DNA from: Phaeodactylibacter xiamenensis
GTDB lineage: Bacteria; Bacteroidota; Bacteroidia; Chitinophagales; Saprospiraceae
Assembly (NCBI RefSeq): GCF_000759025.1
Contig: NZ_JPOS01000079.1
Coordinates: 124,001-188,000, forward strand
Direction of reading: 5' to 3'
Length of the DNA: 64,000 nt
Each line of letters starts with the position of its first letter. The first letter of the stretch is position 1. The position numbers were made by a program, and so were the translations under genes. Shown one piece after another: positions 14,855-24,455 of this stretch. The notes below the pieces were generated by a model that saw nothing but the letters and a program-made list of their open reading frames with translations, was not told the origin of the DNA and did no database searches.

Positions 14855-17749
14855 CTAATATTCCAAAATAAACTTCGACAAATTCTGCCCCTTCTCCAGG
14901 TCCAGTTTTTTGCGCAGGCGGTAGCGGGCCACCTCCACGCCCCGCTGTGAGATGCTCAGCAGGTTGGCAATCTCTTTGGTGTTGAGGTTGAGCCGCAGCA
15001 GGGTGCAAAGCTTTTGCTCGTTGGGCGAGAGGTCGGGGTAGGCCTGTTGCAGGCGGGAGAGGAAATCACCGTGTACTTTATCAAAGTGAAACTCGAATTG
15101 CTCCCAGTCTTCCTGCAGCTTAAGGTTGGTGTCAATTTCCTTTACTATGCGCTCCAGGGCTTGCTTGGCCTCGGCCCAGCGGCCGTTTTCCTTCAGCGAC
15201 TGTAGTTCTTGTTTGATGGAGTCAATAAATTCATTTTTGACCACCAGGTTCATGGTGGAGGCAGCGAGCAGGTTGCTGACGTGCTGCAATTCGGTCCGAA
15301 CCTTTTCCCGTTGCAGCTGGTCTACGGCGTGCTGTTTTTCTGCCTCAATTTGTGTGAGTTTTTGCTGCTCTTTCCGCAATTCCAGCTGTTGTTGTTGTTC
15401 CAGCCGGTGGGCTTTGCGCTGATAGCGCTTGCGCTGCAGGTTGAAAAGCGTAACCAGGGCGGCGATGCCCAGCAGCAAATACAGGAGCTGAGCTACTTTA
15501 CTCAGATAAAACGGGGGCGTGACGGTGACTTGAACGGGCTGGCTTGTGATGGTCGCCCCCAGATTGCTACGGGCCTGTGCACGGAAAGTGTAAGTGCCGG
15601 GCTTCAGGTTGGTGTACTCTTTGCTCGTGGTGCCCGTCCAGGGGCTGAAGCGCTCATCGAAGCCTTCAAGAATATACCGGTATTTGGTGTCGTTCAGGTT
15701 GGAAAACTGGAAAGCTTCGATGCTGAATTTTATGATTTTTGTGCCGGGCCCCACTTGAATTTCAGCAGGGGCACCAGGCGCTGGCGCGAAGGGGTTCAGT
15801 GCATACAATTCCTGATCTTTGGAGGTGCTGTACACTTGCCGGGCGACTATCGGCTGTTGTACGGTGGGCTGGTCTTCGGCGGCGGGCATGTAGTGCACAA
15901 ACCCATCATTGGCAGAAAACAAGATGCCCTGCCGGATATGCACGGAGGCATGCAGCAGGTCGTTGTTCAGGTGGTAACGCAACTGGTAAAGCGAAGAAGG
16001 CTGGTATTGATAATTGTCCTGGCTGACTTTCTCATAAAAGCCCACACTGTTGTCGCAGAGCAGGTGGATGTTGTTCTTTTGGTCTTGGGCAACCAAATAA
16101 ACGGGCTGTTGCTCTGGCCCTTCTGAAAAAAGCTCGGTTGCCGAAATACGGGCGTTTTCAGGGTCGAGGTGGTACAGTCCTATAGAGGTGGCCAGGAAAA
16201 GCTCGTCTTCCACTTCCGACAGGGCAATTTGCTCGCCGCTCAGCTCCAGCGAATCTGCGGAGATGGGCGTGGCGGCCACCGATGTCAAATCCGGCGATAA
16301 GGATAAGCGGTAGAGCCCCTTGTAGTATTGGCTGACCCAAATGCGGCCCTCCCGGTCTTCCTCAAAAAAGCGGCTCGATAAATTGAACCCCTTCAGCGGA
16401 TGGGCCAGCGATAGCACTTGCTGAGGGCCGATTTTGAAAAGATAAAGCCCGAAGTAGCCACCCCCTATGGCATAGCCCGGTTGCGATCGCAGTGGCTTTA
16501 CGCCCCAAATGCCATCCGTAGCGGCGACCTGCCGGGCTTGCCCGTTTTCCAGCAAGAACAGCCCCCGGTGGTGGCCTGCGTACAGCCGTCCCCCAACTTC
16601 GGAAATGCCATAGGACGGCCCTTCAGTGCCGCTCAGGAACCGGCTCTTTTTTGCCCCTTTGGGAAGAAAGTAAATTCCACTGGAAGAGGTGAAATAAGCG
16701 CCTTCATTGGTCTCATAGCCTTCGTACCCGCTGCCCTGCAGACCGATATTCTTGCCGATCAGCCGCATAGGCGAATTGATATGGATCAGGGCAATGCCGT
16801 TTTGAAGCCCCACCCATAAATTCCCTTCGTAGTCCTGATAACTGCGCAGGCAGGCGTTGGTCGCCAGGCCGGCATCAACCGTGATGTGCTCCAGTACCTG
16901 AGTCTGTGGATTGAATAAAAACAGACCTGCTGTTTGGGTGGCAATGGCCATCCGGCGGTCGGAAAGCTGCAGCACGTGATTCACATAGGTGCCTTCCAGG
17001 GCTTTCTCTAGGGTAGGGTAGGGCTGTTCCATTTTCATTGGGGTCCGGTACTCCATCTGCCCGGAATTGTAAAACAACAGATAACCCTGCTCGTGTGCAA
17101 TCATGCCCGTGAGTACCCCACCGAGCGCTTCAAACCCATAGACCGGGTTCAGCCCGTTACTGCCCACTTCGAACAGCACGCCCTTTTGGGTTTGGGCGAA
17201 GAGCTTGTTGTTAACCTCAAAGCACCGCTCCAGCCCATCTTCGTGGTCCAGCACCCGGATTTCCCTGCCATCATAAACGTAAATCCCCTGAAAGGTGCAG
17301 AAATATGTTTTGCCACCGATCAGAAAAACATCCCAGACTTCATCAAATTCAGCGTGGGGCTCCGGAACAGCCGCCGCGAGCGACCGGTACTGCCAGTCGC
17401 CTTCGAAATACCCAAAGTCTCCCTGCGCCCCCACATAAAGGCGATCATGGTCTTCGTCGAAGGCTAGCGAACGGTTTTTCTTTCCGTTTTTGAAATTGTA
17501 ACGCCCCCATTCCCTGCCATTAAATGAGAGGACACAGAGGTTGTTGGCTACAAAGAGCCGCATGTCCCGGTTTTGTGCAAAGTCGATATTCTGAATCCCG
17601 GCTTTGTAGTCTGAAGGGTAGAAATTCTGAATAGGATAGATGCCCTGAAGCGGTTGAGCCACCAAAACAACAACTGAACACAGGAAAAAGTAACAGATGA
17701 ATGCCTGGTGAGTAATGTGGTGGAGGTTGTGCAGGTTTTGATTAGGCAT
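14855..17749 (-). CDS. Membrane-anchored propeller/Y_Y_Y sensor with LuxR-type HTH
   Basis: A 964-aa one-protein regulator. An N-terminal hydrophobic segment (ICYFFLCSVVVLVAQPLQG) is followed by about 600 residues of two-component-regulator-type propeller repeats (for example YEGNLWVGLQNGIALIH, DREGRIWVSQYYKGLYRL). A Y_Y_Y Ig-like domain follows (YRYILEGFDERFSPWT, YTNLKPGTYTFRAQA). Then come a transmembrane helix (AQLLYLLLGIAALVTLFNL), a Q/E/K-rich coiled coil, and a C-terminal LuxR-type helix-turn-helix (LSPNEQKLCTLLRLNLNTKEIA, followed by LLSISQRGVEVARYRLRKKL). No histidine kinase or receiver domain is present. It is divergent from the glucan operon, so by context it probably senses glucan fragments in the periplasm and controls the operon. 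Confidence 0.85.
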   Translation of the reverse strand: MPNQNLHNLHHITHQAFICYFFLCSVVVLVAQPLQGIYPIQNFYPSDYKAGIQNIDFAQNRDMRLFVANNLCVLSFNGREWGRYNFKNGKKNRSLAFDEDHDRLYVGAQGDFGYFEGDWQYRSLAAAVPEPHAEFDEVWDVFLIGGKTYFCTFQGIYVYDGREIRVLDHEDGLERCFEVNNKLFAQTQKGVLFEVGSNGLNPVYGFEALGGVLTGMIAHEQGYLLFYNSGQMEYRTPMKMEQPYPTLEKALEGTYVNHVLQLSDRRMAIATQTAGLFLFNPQTQVLEHITVDAGLATNACLRSYQDYEGNLWVGLQNGIALIHINSPMRLIGKNIGLQGSGYEGYETNEGAYFTSSSGIYFLPKGAKKSRFLSGTEGPSYGISEVGGRLYAGHHRGLFLLENGQARQVAATDGIWGVKPLRSQPGYAIGGGYFGLYLFKIGPQQVLSLAHPLKGFNLSSRFFEEDREGRIWVSQYYKGLYRLSLSPDLTSVAATPISADSLELSGEQIALSEVEDELFLATSIGLYHLDPENARISATELFSEGPEQQPVYLVAQDQKNNIHLLCDNSVGFYEKVSQDNYQYQPSSLYQLRYHLNNDLLHASVHIRQGILFSANDGFVHYMPAAEDQPTVQQPIVARQVYSTSKDQELYALNPFAPAPGAPAEIQVGPGTKIIKFSIEAFQFSNLNDTKYRYILEGFDERFSPWTGTTSKEYTNLKPGTYTFRAQARSNLGATITSQPVQVTVTPPFYLSKVAQLLYLLLGIAALVTLFNLQRKRYQRKAHRLEQQQQLELRKEQQKLTQIEAEKQHAVDQLQREKVRTELQHVSNLLAASTMNLVVKNEFIDSIKQELQSLKENGRWAEAKQALERIVKEIDTNLKLQEDWEQFEFHFDKVHGDFLSRLQQAYPDLSPNEQKLCTLLRLNLNTKEIANLLSISQRGVEVARYRLRKKLDLEKGQNLSKFILEY

Positions 17750-17972
17750 AAAGATTTGTTATTCAGGAATTTAATTTTGTTATTGTGTAAGTTTGTAGCG
17801 ATAAAATTATAAAAAGTGAAAGAAATGATGAGTTAAGTTTTTTAAGCTGGAGGTTAAAATACTATTTTTTTGGGTTAACATAGCACTGGTTTTTAGCGTG
17901 GCGCTCAGGTTGTCTTTATACTGTGCATACTGCCTGAAGCTCCATTTGCCCTAACTGATTAAATCCTTGTTT
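17750..17972. promoter_or_regulatory. Divergent control region of regulator and glucan operon
   Basis: This 223-bp AT-rich gap separates the LuxR-type regulator (minus) from the glucan operon (plus). Two plus-strand matches to TAnnTTTG occur, TAATTTTG at 17772-17779 and TAAGTTTG at 17788-17795, with no convincing -33 partner. I found no matching minus-strand element. Operator sites for the regulator would be expected here, but no clear inverted repeat stands out. Confidence 0.4.
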
Positions 17973-20900
17973 ATGTTAAAAAGATGCTTGACCTTATTAT
18001 TAATGCCGCTCCTGGCGCTCCAATTGCTCGGGCAGGCAGACGACGTTAGAGTCGTGCAAAGCGATCAGGGCATGAAACTGGTCGTTAATGGTTCCGACTT
18101 CATGGTGAATGGTATGAACTGGGACTACATCCCTATCGGGACCAATACCGTGAATGCTGGGTTCTGGGAAAAACCGGATGACATTATTAAGGCGGGGCTG
18201 GACGCAGAGATGTCGCTCCTGAAGAATATGAACGTCAACGTGATCCGGCAGTACACCGGCGTGCCCGCCCGGTGGATTCAGTATATTTATGAAAATTATG
18301 GCATTTACACCATGCTCAACCACTCTTTTGGCCGGTATGGGCTTACGTTGGATGGTGTCTGGACGCCGGTTACGCTCTACGATAGCCCGAGAACGCAGGA
18401 ATTCCTGATGAATGAAGTCACTCAACTGGTGGAAGAATATAAAAATACGCCAGGGCTTCTGCTGTACCTGCTGGGTAATGAAAACAACTACGGCCTCTTC
18501 TGGCAGGGAGCCGAAACGGAAGACTTTCCCGATGATCAGGCAAGAATTGATTTTATAGGCGAATCCCGCGGACGTCCCATGTACAAGTTGATGAACGAAG
18601 CGGCCAAAGCCATGAAAGCCATCGACTCCTCCCACCCGGTAGCCATTTGTAATGGTGATGTGCTCTTTATCGACATCATTGCCGAGGAGTGTAAAGACGT
18701 GGACATCTACGGAACAAACACCTACCGGGGTGAGTCCTTCGGTGATATGTTCCAGGTGGTGCAGGACAAGCTGAACAAGCCTATCCTGTTCACCGAGTTC
18801 GGAGCAGATGCTTTCAACGCCATAGAAATGGCCGAAGACCAAAAGATGCAGGCCCATTTTATGGTAGAAAACTGGAAAGAGATATATGCGAATGCTGCGG
18901 GTGTCGGAGGCGTAGGCAATTCTATCGGTGGTTTTACCTTCCAGTTTAGTGATGGCTGGTGGAAATTTGGATTTGATGACCGGGAAAATGCAGACCTGCA
19001 CGACAACAACGCTTCCTGGTCAAACGGCGGATATTACATCGACTATCGGGAAGGCCAGAATAACATGAACGAAGAGTGGTTTGGTATTTGCGCCAAAGGC
19101 CCTACCAACGAGCGCGGTTTGTACACGCTTTACCCAAGAGCCGCTTACTATGCCCTGAAGGAAGCGCATCAGCTAAATCCTTACACTGAAGGCACCACGG
19201 TAGCTTCAATTTATGCTTATTTTGACAACATCCAGCTCATGGATGCCGTGCTCAGAGCGCGGGGCGATAAGGCGGCCTTAGGCAACAACCAAAAACTCAG
19301 CTTGAGCAGTTTCAGGGCTGAACTTGAGACCTTCAATACTGGTGGTACGCTGCTCACAACTCCCGATGCGCCAGATGCAGCGATTCAAAACGACCCGAAC
19401 CTCACGACTTATCCGGATGAATTGGGCTTCGACCATATGCAGTCCTTCTTCTTTGGTGTGGAGGCTAATCCCACTTCAAATCTTAGGGCTACTGCCAATT
19501 TTAACCTGGTTGGCAATGTCGCGGATAACCCAATTGATGAAATTTTCTATGAAAATATCGTACGCGACCGTACCGGGAACAGAAGTGACGGCAATTTAAG
19601 ATTGTACAACGCTGAAGTAGACTGGACCGGAAAGGACTTTGATGCCAGAGCCTTTTACCGGACCGGCCATTATCACTGGCAGTATGAGGGCGACTTCTTT
19701 GGGCTTTACCCGGAAGCCAATTATGGCCCTAACCTGGATATTTACAATGGTGAAATTCTGGGTATGGAAATTGACGGCAAAAATGAATTCAGTGGGCTGA
19801 ATGTGGCTTTCGGCCCTCAGTTGTGGTGGGGCGCCAACCCGGCAGTTCTGGTGAAATACGGCCGTGAAATCAAGCATTTTAAAGTCACAGGGGTCTTCCA
19901 CGAAGATATTGACGATGCCCCCGAATTCGTGACTTCTATTGCCGTGCCCCTGCCTAAAACCCGAAGAGCAACCCTTCATGTAGAACGGGAATTAGGCCCT
20001 CTGGATATCGAACTAGGTGGTATCTGGGGCGGTTCTCCACTGAACGGGCGAAGCTTTCAGATCGTTCAGGGCGAACCGGGACGATATGAGGTATTCGAGG
20101 ATCAGATTAACCCTTCTGATAACTGGGGCGGCAAAGCCAAGGTTAAGTTTTCAAAAGGGGCATTCAACTGGTATGCGCAGGGCTCTGTAATGGGGCTTGT
20201 CGCCAATGGAGGTTTTGATGCCACCCGCACCTTCACCGGCTGGAGGCTCAAGGACAGCGGCAGCGGCAATATGAACAATTTCCTGACGGGCTTTACCTAC
20301 CTGATCGGTAACTTCCAGATTGCACCTAATTTTATGTGGCAGAAGCCTTTGGTTGATCCTATCCCCGGTGATGTCAGCGGGCCAGGGCGGCTCAGGAATA
20401 TCCTGGACGACCCCTTTGCAGTCAGAGACGGTAACCGGGAAACCATTGCAGGAGAGCTGCTGATCACGTTCGACCCTACGCCAGGTACCTGGATGTACGA
20501 TTGGGACAGTGACCGTTCGGAAGATGCCAAGTTCGCGATGAGCGCTGGCTTCGTTTACCGCCACCTGCCCACTTCTATGGATGCAGCTATTGGCTTCCTG
20601 GGTAATCGTACTTCCTTCGCGTTTCCCGGCGCGGCACCTGCACAGGACCTTTGGGAATCCAATATCCGGATGGTCTCGAAAGTCAATCCGGACCTGGGGC
20701 TCATCGCCAACATCCTGTTCGGAACAGCTCAGGCTAACGGGGACAGCGACCGGCTGCTTGAACGCTACGCTATGGACCTGCGGGCCATCTACAAGAAGTA
20801 CAAGTTCGTTTCCCAGTTCAAAGTCAATGACTGGGGTCCCTTCGATTACCACCGGGACTTCAACCTTACCTATCCGCTGCAATTGATGGTGGACATATCC

Positions 20901-21113
20901 ACTACGCTGGGCAAACCAGACTGGTACATACTGCCGGGCACTCAGCTGGGCGTACGCTGGACGTGGCGTAGCCTCAACGAGTTCTCTCCCCGCTACCTGC
21001 CCAACCTGACGGCTTCTGAGTTTGCGGAAGAGCCGACCATCAGCCCGGTAGGTTTTGAGAACGGGACCGAATGGGAATTCAGAACTTACCTCCACGTCAA
21101 CATTGGCAAATAA
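17973..21113 (+). CDS. TIM-barrel glycosidase (GH2/GH5-like) fused to a predicted outer-membrane beta-barrel
   Basis: A 1046-aa protein; the ATG at 17973 is chosen over a TTG two codons earlier. A signal peptide (LTLLLMPLLALQLLGQ) is followed by a clan-A TIM barrel (about 25-410). The likely acid/base is E170 in LLGNENNYG and the nucleophile E275 in ILFTEFGAD. From about residue 480 to the end the protein is a series of strands of alternating polarity rich in aromatics and Gly (for example NVAFGPQLWWGANPAVLVKY, AFNWYAQGSVMGLVA, GTQLGVRWTWRSL). It ends in a strand EFRTYLHVNIGK, as in integral outer-membrane barrels. So it appears to be an enzyme tethered to, or feeding, its own porin-like barrel. 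It is the first gene of the glucan operon. The barrel assignment is an inference from sequence pattern. Confidence 0.75.
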   Translation: MLKRCLTLLLMPLLALQLLGQADDVRVVQSDQGMKLVVNGSDFMVNGMNWDYIPIGTNTVNAGFWEKPDDIIKAGLDAEMSLLKNMNVNVIRQYTGVPARWIQYIYENYGIYTMLNHSFGRYGLTLDGVWTPVTLYDSPRTQEFLMNEVTQLVEEYKNTPGLLLYLLGNENNYGLFWQGAETEDFPDDQARIDFIGESRGRPMYKLMNEAAKAMKAIDSSHPVAICNGDVLFIDIIAEECKDVDIYGTNTYRGESFGDMFQVVQDKLNKPILFTEFGADAFNAIEMAEDQKMQAHFMVENWKEIYANAAGVGGVGNSIGGFTFQFSDGWWKFGFDDRENADLHDNNASWSNGGYYIDYREGQNNMNEEWFGICAKGPTNERGLYTLYPRAAYYALKEAHQLNPYTEGTTVASIYAYFDNIQLMDAVLRARGDKAALGNNQKLSLSSFRAELETFNTGGTLLTTPDAPDAAIQNDPNLTTYPDELGFDHMQSFFFGVEANPTSNLRATANFNLVGNVADNPIDEIFYENIVRDRTGNRSDGNLRLYNAEVDWTGKDFDARAFYRTGHYHWQYEGDFFGLYPEANYGPNLDIYNGEILGMEIDGKNEFSGLNVAFGPQLWWGANPAVLVKYGREIKHFKVTGVFHEDIDDAPEFVTSIAVPLPKTRRATLHVERELGPLDIELGGIWGGSPLNGRSFQIVQGEPGRYEVFEDQINPSDNWGGKAKVKFSKGAFNWYAQGSVMGLVANGGFDATRTFTGWRLKDSGSGNMNNFLTGFTYLIGNFQIAPNFMWQKPLVDPIPGDVSGPGRLRNILDDPFAVRDGNRETIAGELLITFDPTPGTWMYDWDSDRSEDAKFAMSAGFVYRHLPTSMDAAIGFLGNRTSFAFPGAAPAQDLWESNIRMVSKVNPDLGLIANILFGTAQANGDSDRLLERYAMDLRAIYKKYKFVSQFKVNDWGPFDYHRDFNLTYPLQLMVDISTTLGKPDWYILPGTQLGVRWTWRSLNEFSPRYLPNLTASEFAEEPTISPVGFENGTEWEFRTYLHVNIGK

Positions 21114-21137
21114 CTGCCATTTTGAAAAAATAAAGCC

Positions 21138-23537
21138 ATGAAGAATATAGTCATGAAACTTAATATCCTACTTTTATTTGGGCTGGTGCTGGTCCTTAGC
21201 AATTGCACAAGAGACCTCTCCGAAGAGGCAAAACCTGCTACTTTCCCAGCTAACGGGGATGTATACATTGACGGGTTTAGCCCGGGCCTGGAATACCTGC
21301 CCTTCGGTGACTCTTACTTTGAAGCGTTTTCCGTAGACGAGCAGACCGTATACGAAGGCGAATCCGCCATGCGATTTGACGTGCCTAATGTCGGGGACCC
21401 GGACGGAGCTTATGCCGGCGCTATATTCCCGGACTACGGCGGGCGTGACCTTTCCGGTTTCGATGCCCTCACGTTCTGGGCGAAAGCCAGTCAGGCCGCT
21501 AACATCAATGAAATTGGTTTTGGACAAGACTTTGCAGAAAATAAGTATGAGGTCACCCTCCTTAACCTGGAGCTGACCACCAACTGGCGTCAGTACACCA
21601 TCGCCATTCCCGATCCTTCCAAGCTGACGGAGGTCGATGGCTTGTTTTGGTACTCGGAAGGCCCGGAAGACGGCGTAGGCTATTCCTTCTGGATAGATGA
21701 GTTGAAATTCGAAAAGACCGGGAAAGTAGCCCAGCTCCGGCCCGCTATTTTTGAAGGCACAGAAGCTGCGGTTCAGACTTTTGTAGGGGTATCCACTAGT
21801 GTTGCCGGCCTGCAGCAAACCGTCAATTTGGGCAATGGCAGAGACCAAACCATTGCGGTCGCACCCAGTTACTTTGAATTCACGTCTTCTGACCCCGGCG
21901 TAGCCACGGTTGATGCTGCAGGCAATATCCTGGGCATAAGCCCGGGCGAAGCAGTCATCACCGCCACTTTAAATGGAGTGGAAGCAGCGGGTTCTGCCAC
22001 CGTGACCGTCACAGGCGAGTTTAACGGCGCTCCTACGCCTACTCAGGACCCCGCTGATGTCATTTCCATCTTTTCGGATGCGTATACCAATGAACCGGTA
22101 GACTATTATAACGGTTACTGGGCTCCCTTCCAGACCACTCAGGGGCAAGATGATATCAATATTGCCGGTGATAATATTATTTTCTACCGAGAGCTGAATT
22201 TCGTGGGCATACAGTTTCTGGACGATGCCCCAACGATCGATGCCTCCTCCATGACCCATCTCCACATCGACATTCAGCCCAGAGAGCCGGTGGAGCCAGG
22301 TGACTATCTGAACATACAGGTTGCTGACGTTGGCCCGGACAATACATTCGGTACCGGTGATGATTCTTCCGGCGAAATTTCAATTCCTGGTTCCAGTCTG
22401 ACCGAGGGGGAATGGTATAGCCTTGATGTGCCGTTTTCGGATTTGGGAGGGCTGACTGGCCGGTCTAATTTAGCGCAGGTCATCTTCGTTTCTGACGCCA
22501 CTATATCCAGTATCTACGTGGATAATGTCTACTTTTATAATGACGGAGGATCAGGTGGCCCTACTGGTCCAACCATGGCTGCTCCGGCACCAACAGCGGG
22601 TGCTGCGGATGTGATTTCCATCTTTAGCGATGCCTATACGAATATCAATTCCAACCTGAACCCGGACTGGGGGCAGGGCACTCAGGTTTCCCAGGTGAGC
22701 ATTGAGGGCAACAACACCCTACTCTACACCGGGCTGAATTTCCAGGGGCTGGAATTAGAGAGCAGCACCGATGTAAGCGAAATGGAATTCCTGCACATTG
22801 ATTACTGGACGGAAAATTCTTCTGCTCTGAACGCTTTCCTGATCAGCACCGGGCCTACTGAAACGGCGAGTGCATTGCCCGTGCCTACATCCGGATGGGC
22901 CAGCGTGGACATTCCGCTGGGTGATTTCTCACCTGTGGACCTGGCAGATATTATTCAAATGAAGTTTGATGGCAACGGCGATATCTATCTGGATAATATC
23001 TACTTCTACAAATCCTCAGGTGGCGGAGGAGATGAGCCGACTACGGCTGCACCAACGCCAACCCAGGATGCCGCAAATGTGATTTCCATGTTTAGCAATG
23101 CCTACACCAACGTAGGGGTGGATACCTGGAGGACAGACTGGTCGTCCGCGACACTGGAAGATGTTCAGGTGGCGGGCAACGATGTGAAGTTGTACACGGC
23201 CCTCGACTTTGTCGGCATTGAAACCACCGGTGGAAATCTAATTGATGCTTCTTCCATGACGCATTTCCATGTAGATGTATGGACACCGAACATGACCACC
23301 TTCCGGATCAAACTGGTGGACTTTGGTGCCGATGGTGGCTTTGATGGAGGAGACGACAGCGAGTTTGAGTTAATCTTCGACAATCTCGCTCAGGGGCAAT
23401 GGGTGTCCTATGATATCCCACTTTCGGACTTTGAGGGTCTGACCAGTACAACAAATCTGGCGCAGCTCATCTTCTCCGGACTACCCGCTGGCGGTGGAAC
23501 TCTTTATGTCGACAATGTCTATTACTATCAGCAGTAG
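21138..23537 (+). CDS. Multi-module carbohydrate-binding surface lipoprotein
   Basis: A 799-aa lipoprotein with lipobox LVLSNC (C23). About residues 35-200 form a CBM11-like beta-sandwich (VYEGESAMRFDVPN, YSFWIDELKFEKTG). About 215-290 are a Big_2-type bacterial Ig domain (FEFTSSDPGVATVDAAGNIL). Then come three copies of a 150-170-aa module beginning PTPTQDPADVISIFSDAYTN and ending IYVDNVYFYN, joined by Gly/Pro/Thr-rich linkers. There is no catalytic motif. By position between the barrel enzyme and the GH16 laminarinase it is probably a surface glycan-binding protein that replaces SusD-type capture. Ligand identity is inferred from context only. Confidence 0.75.
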   Translation: MKNIVMKLNILLLFGLVLVLSNCTRDLSEEAKPATFPANGDVYIDGFSPGLEYLPFGDSYFEAFSVDEQTVYEGESAMRFDVPNVGDPDGAYAGAIFPDYGGRDLSGFDALTFWAKASQAANINEIGFGQDFAENKYEVTLLNLELTTNWRQYTIAIPDPSKLTEVDGLFWYSEGPEDGVGYSFWIDELKFEKTGKVAQLRPAIFEGTEAAVQTFVGVSTSVAGLQQTVNLGNGRDQTIAVAPSYFEFTSSDPGVATVDAAGNILGISPGEAVITATLNGVEAAGSATVTVTGEFNGAPTPTQDPADVISIFSDAYTNEPVDYYNGYWAPFQTTQGQDDINIAGDNIIFYRELNFVGIQFLDDAPTIDASSMTHLHIDIQPREPVEPGDYLNIQVADVGPDNTFGTGDDSSGEISIPGSSLTEGEWYSLDVPFSDLGGLTGRSNLAQVIFVSDATISSIYVDNVYFYNDGGSGGPTGPTMAAPAPTAGAADVISIFSDAYTNINSNLNPDWGQGTQVSQVSIEGNNTLLYTGLNFQGLELESSTDVSEMEFLHIDYWTENSSALNAFLISTGPTETASALPVPTSGWASVDIPLGDFSPVDLADIIQMKFDGNGDIYLDNIYFYKSSGGGGDEPTTAAPTPTQDAANVISMFSNAYTNVGVDTWRTDWSSATLEDVQVAGNDVKLYTALDFVGIETTGGNLIDASSMTHFHVDVWTPNMTTFRIKLVDFGADGGFDGGDDSEFELIFDNLAQGQWVSYDIPLSDFEGLTSTTNLAQLIFSGLPAGGGTLYVDNVYYYQQ

Positions 23538-23567
23538 TCATTGCAAATGCTAACCAATTAAAAAGAA

Positions 23568-24425
23568 ATGAAAATGCAGACACCAATTTATAAAACCCGC
23601 AGGCCTGCTATCAGCATCCTTTTTGCATTGGCCCTGGGGCTTTGGTTCACGGCTTGTGAAAACAGCGAAACTCAAACGGTGGTCACCTTCACCGACCTGG
23701 CCTTCGAGGACAATTTTGATACAGACGGCCCGGTTGACGAATCCTCCTGGAATTATGAGCTTGGAAATGGCGTAAACAACGGCCTGCCTGTAGGCTGGGG
23801 CAACAATGAGTTGCAGTACTACACCGACCGCCCGGAAAACATCAAAGTCGAAGGGGGGATGCTGCACATTACTGCGCTCCGGGAAAGCTTTGAGGGCGCT
23901 GCTTTTACCTCCGCTCGTATTACGACTAAAGGTAAAGTGGAACAACGCTACGGCCGCATCGAAGCCCGCATGCAGTTGCCCTGGGGGCAGGGGCTGTGGC
24001 CGGCATTCTGGATGCTGGGCAGCAATATCGATGAAGTCGGCTGGCCGCAGTGTGGCGAAATCGATATCATGGAATACCGCGGACAGGACCCCTCAACCCT
24101 AATTGGCAGCGTACATGGCCCAGGCTACTCCGCCGGAGATGCGGTAAGCAAAGAGTACGTCCTGCCTCAGGACCGGTTTGATACAGGCTTCCATATTTTT
24201 GGTATTGAGTGGGGTCCGGAGTACATCAATTACTATGTGGATGATGTGCTGTACAATCAGATCACCCCCGAGGATGTAGATGGCGAATGGGTCTTTGACC
24301 AGCCGTTTTACATCATCCTGAACCTTGCAGTGGGCGGCAACTTTGTCGGAGCAGTAGGCCCTGATACCGTTTTTCCGCAAACCCTGCTTGTGGACTATGT
24401 CCGGGTCTACAACGGGCCTAACTAA
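23568..24425 (+). CDS. GH16 beta-1,3-glucanase (laminarinase) lipoprotein
   Basis: A 285-aa protein with lipobox LWFTAC (C30), so probably outer-membrane anchored. It is a GH16 beta-jelly-roll with the catalytic signature GEIDIMEY: nucleophile E164, assisting D166, acid/base E169. Other family landmarks are WNYELGNG, GWGNNELQYYTDRPEN, YGRIEARMQLPWGQGLWPAF and the C-terminal LLVDYVRVYN. The pattern WPAFWMLG followed by GEIDIMEYRG is that of bacterial endo-beta-1,3-glucanases. It should cut laminarin-type glucan at the cell surface. It sits 30 bases after the surface lipoprotein gene and 30 before the phosphorylase gene. Confidence 0.93.
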   Translation: MKMQTPIYKTRRPAISILFALALGLWFTACENSETQTVVTFTDLAFEDNFDTDGPVDESSWNYELGNGVNNGLPVGWGNNELQYYTDRPENIKVEGGMLHITALRESFEGAAFTSARITTKGKVEQRYGRIEARMQLPWGQGLWPAFWMLGSNIDEVGWPQCGEIDIMEYRGQDPSTLIGSVHGPGYSAGDAVSKEYVLPQDRFDTGFHIFGIEWGPEYINYYVDDVLYNQITPEDVDGEWVFDQPFYIILNLAVGGNFVGAVGPDTVFPQTLLVDYVRVYNGPN

Positions 24426-24455
24426 AGACATCAATTAACATTTGCTAAAAATAAA

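Noticed and set aside
14841-14950. Continuation of the DUF5916-like frame beyond 14840
   Set aside because: After TFLI the frame is antisense to the C-terminus of the LuxR-type regulator and loses all family character.
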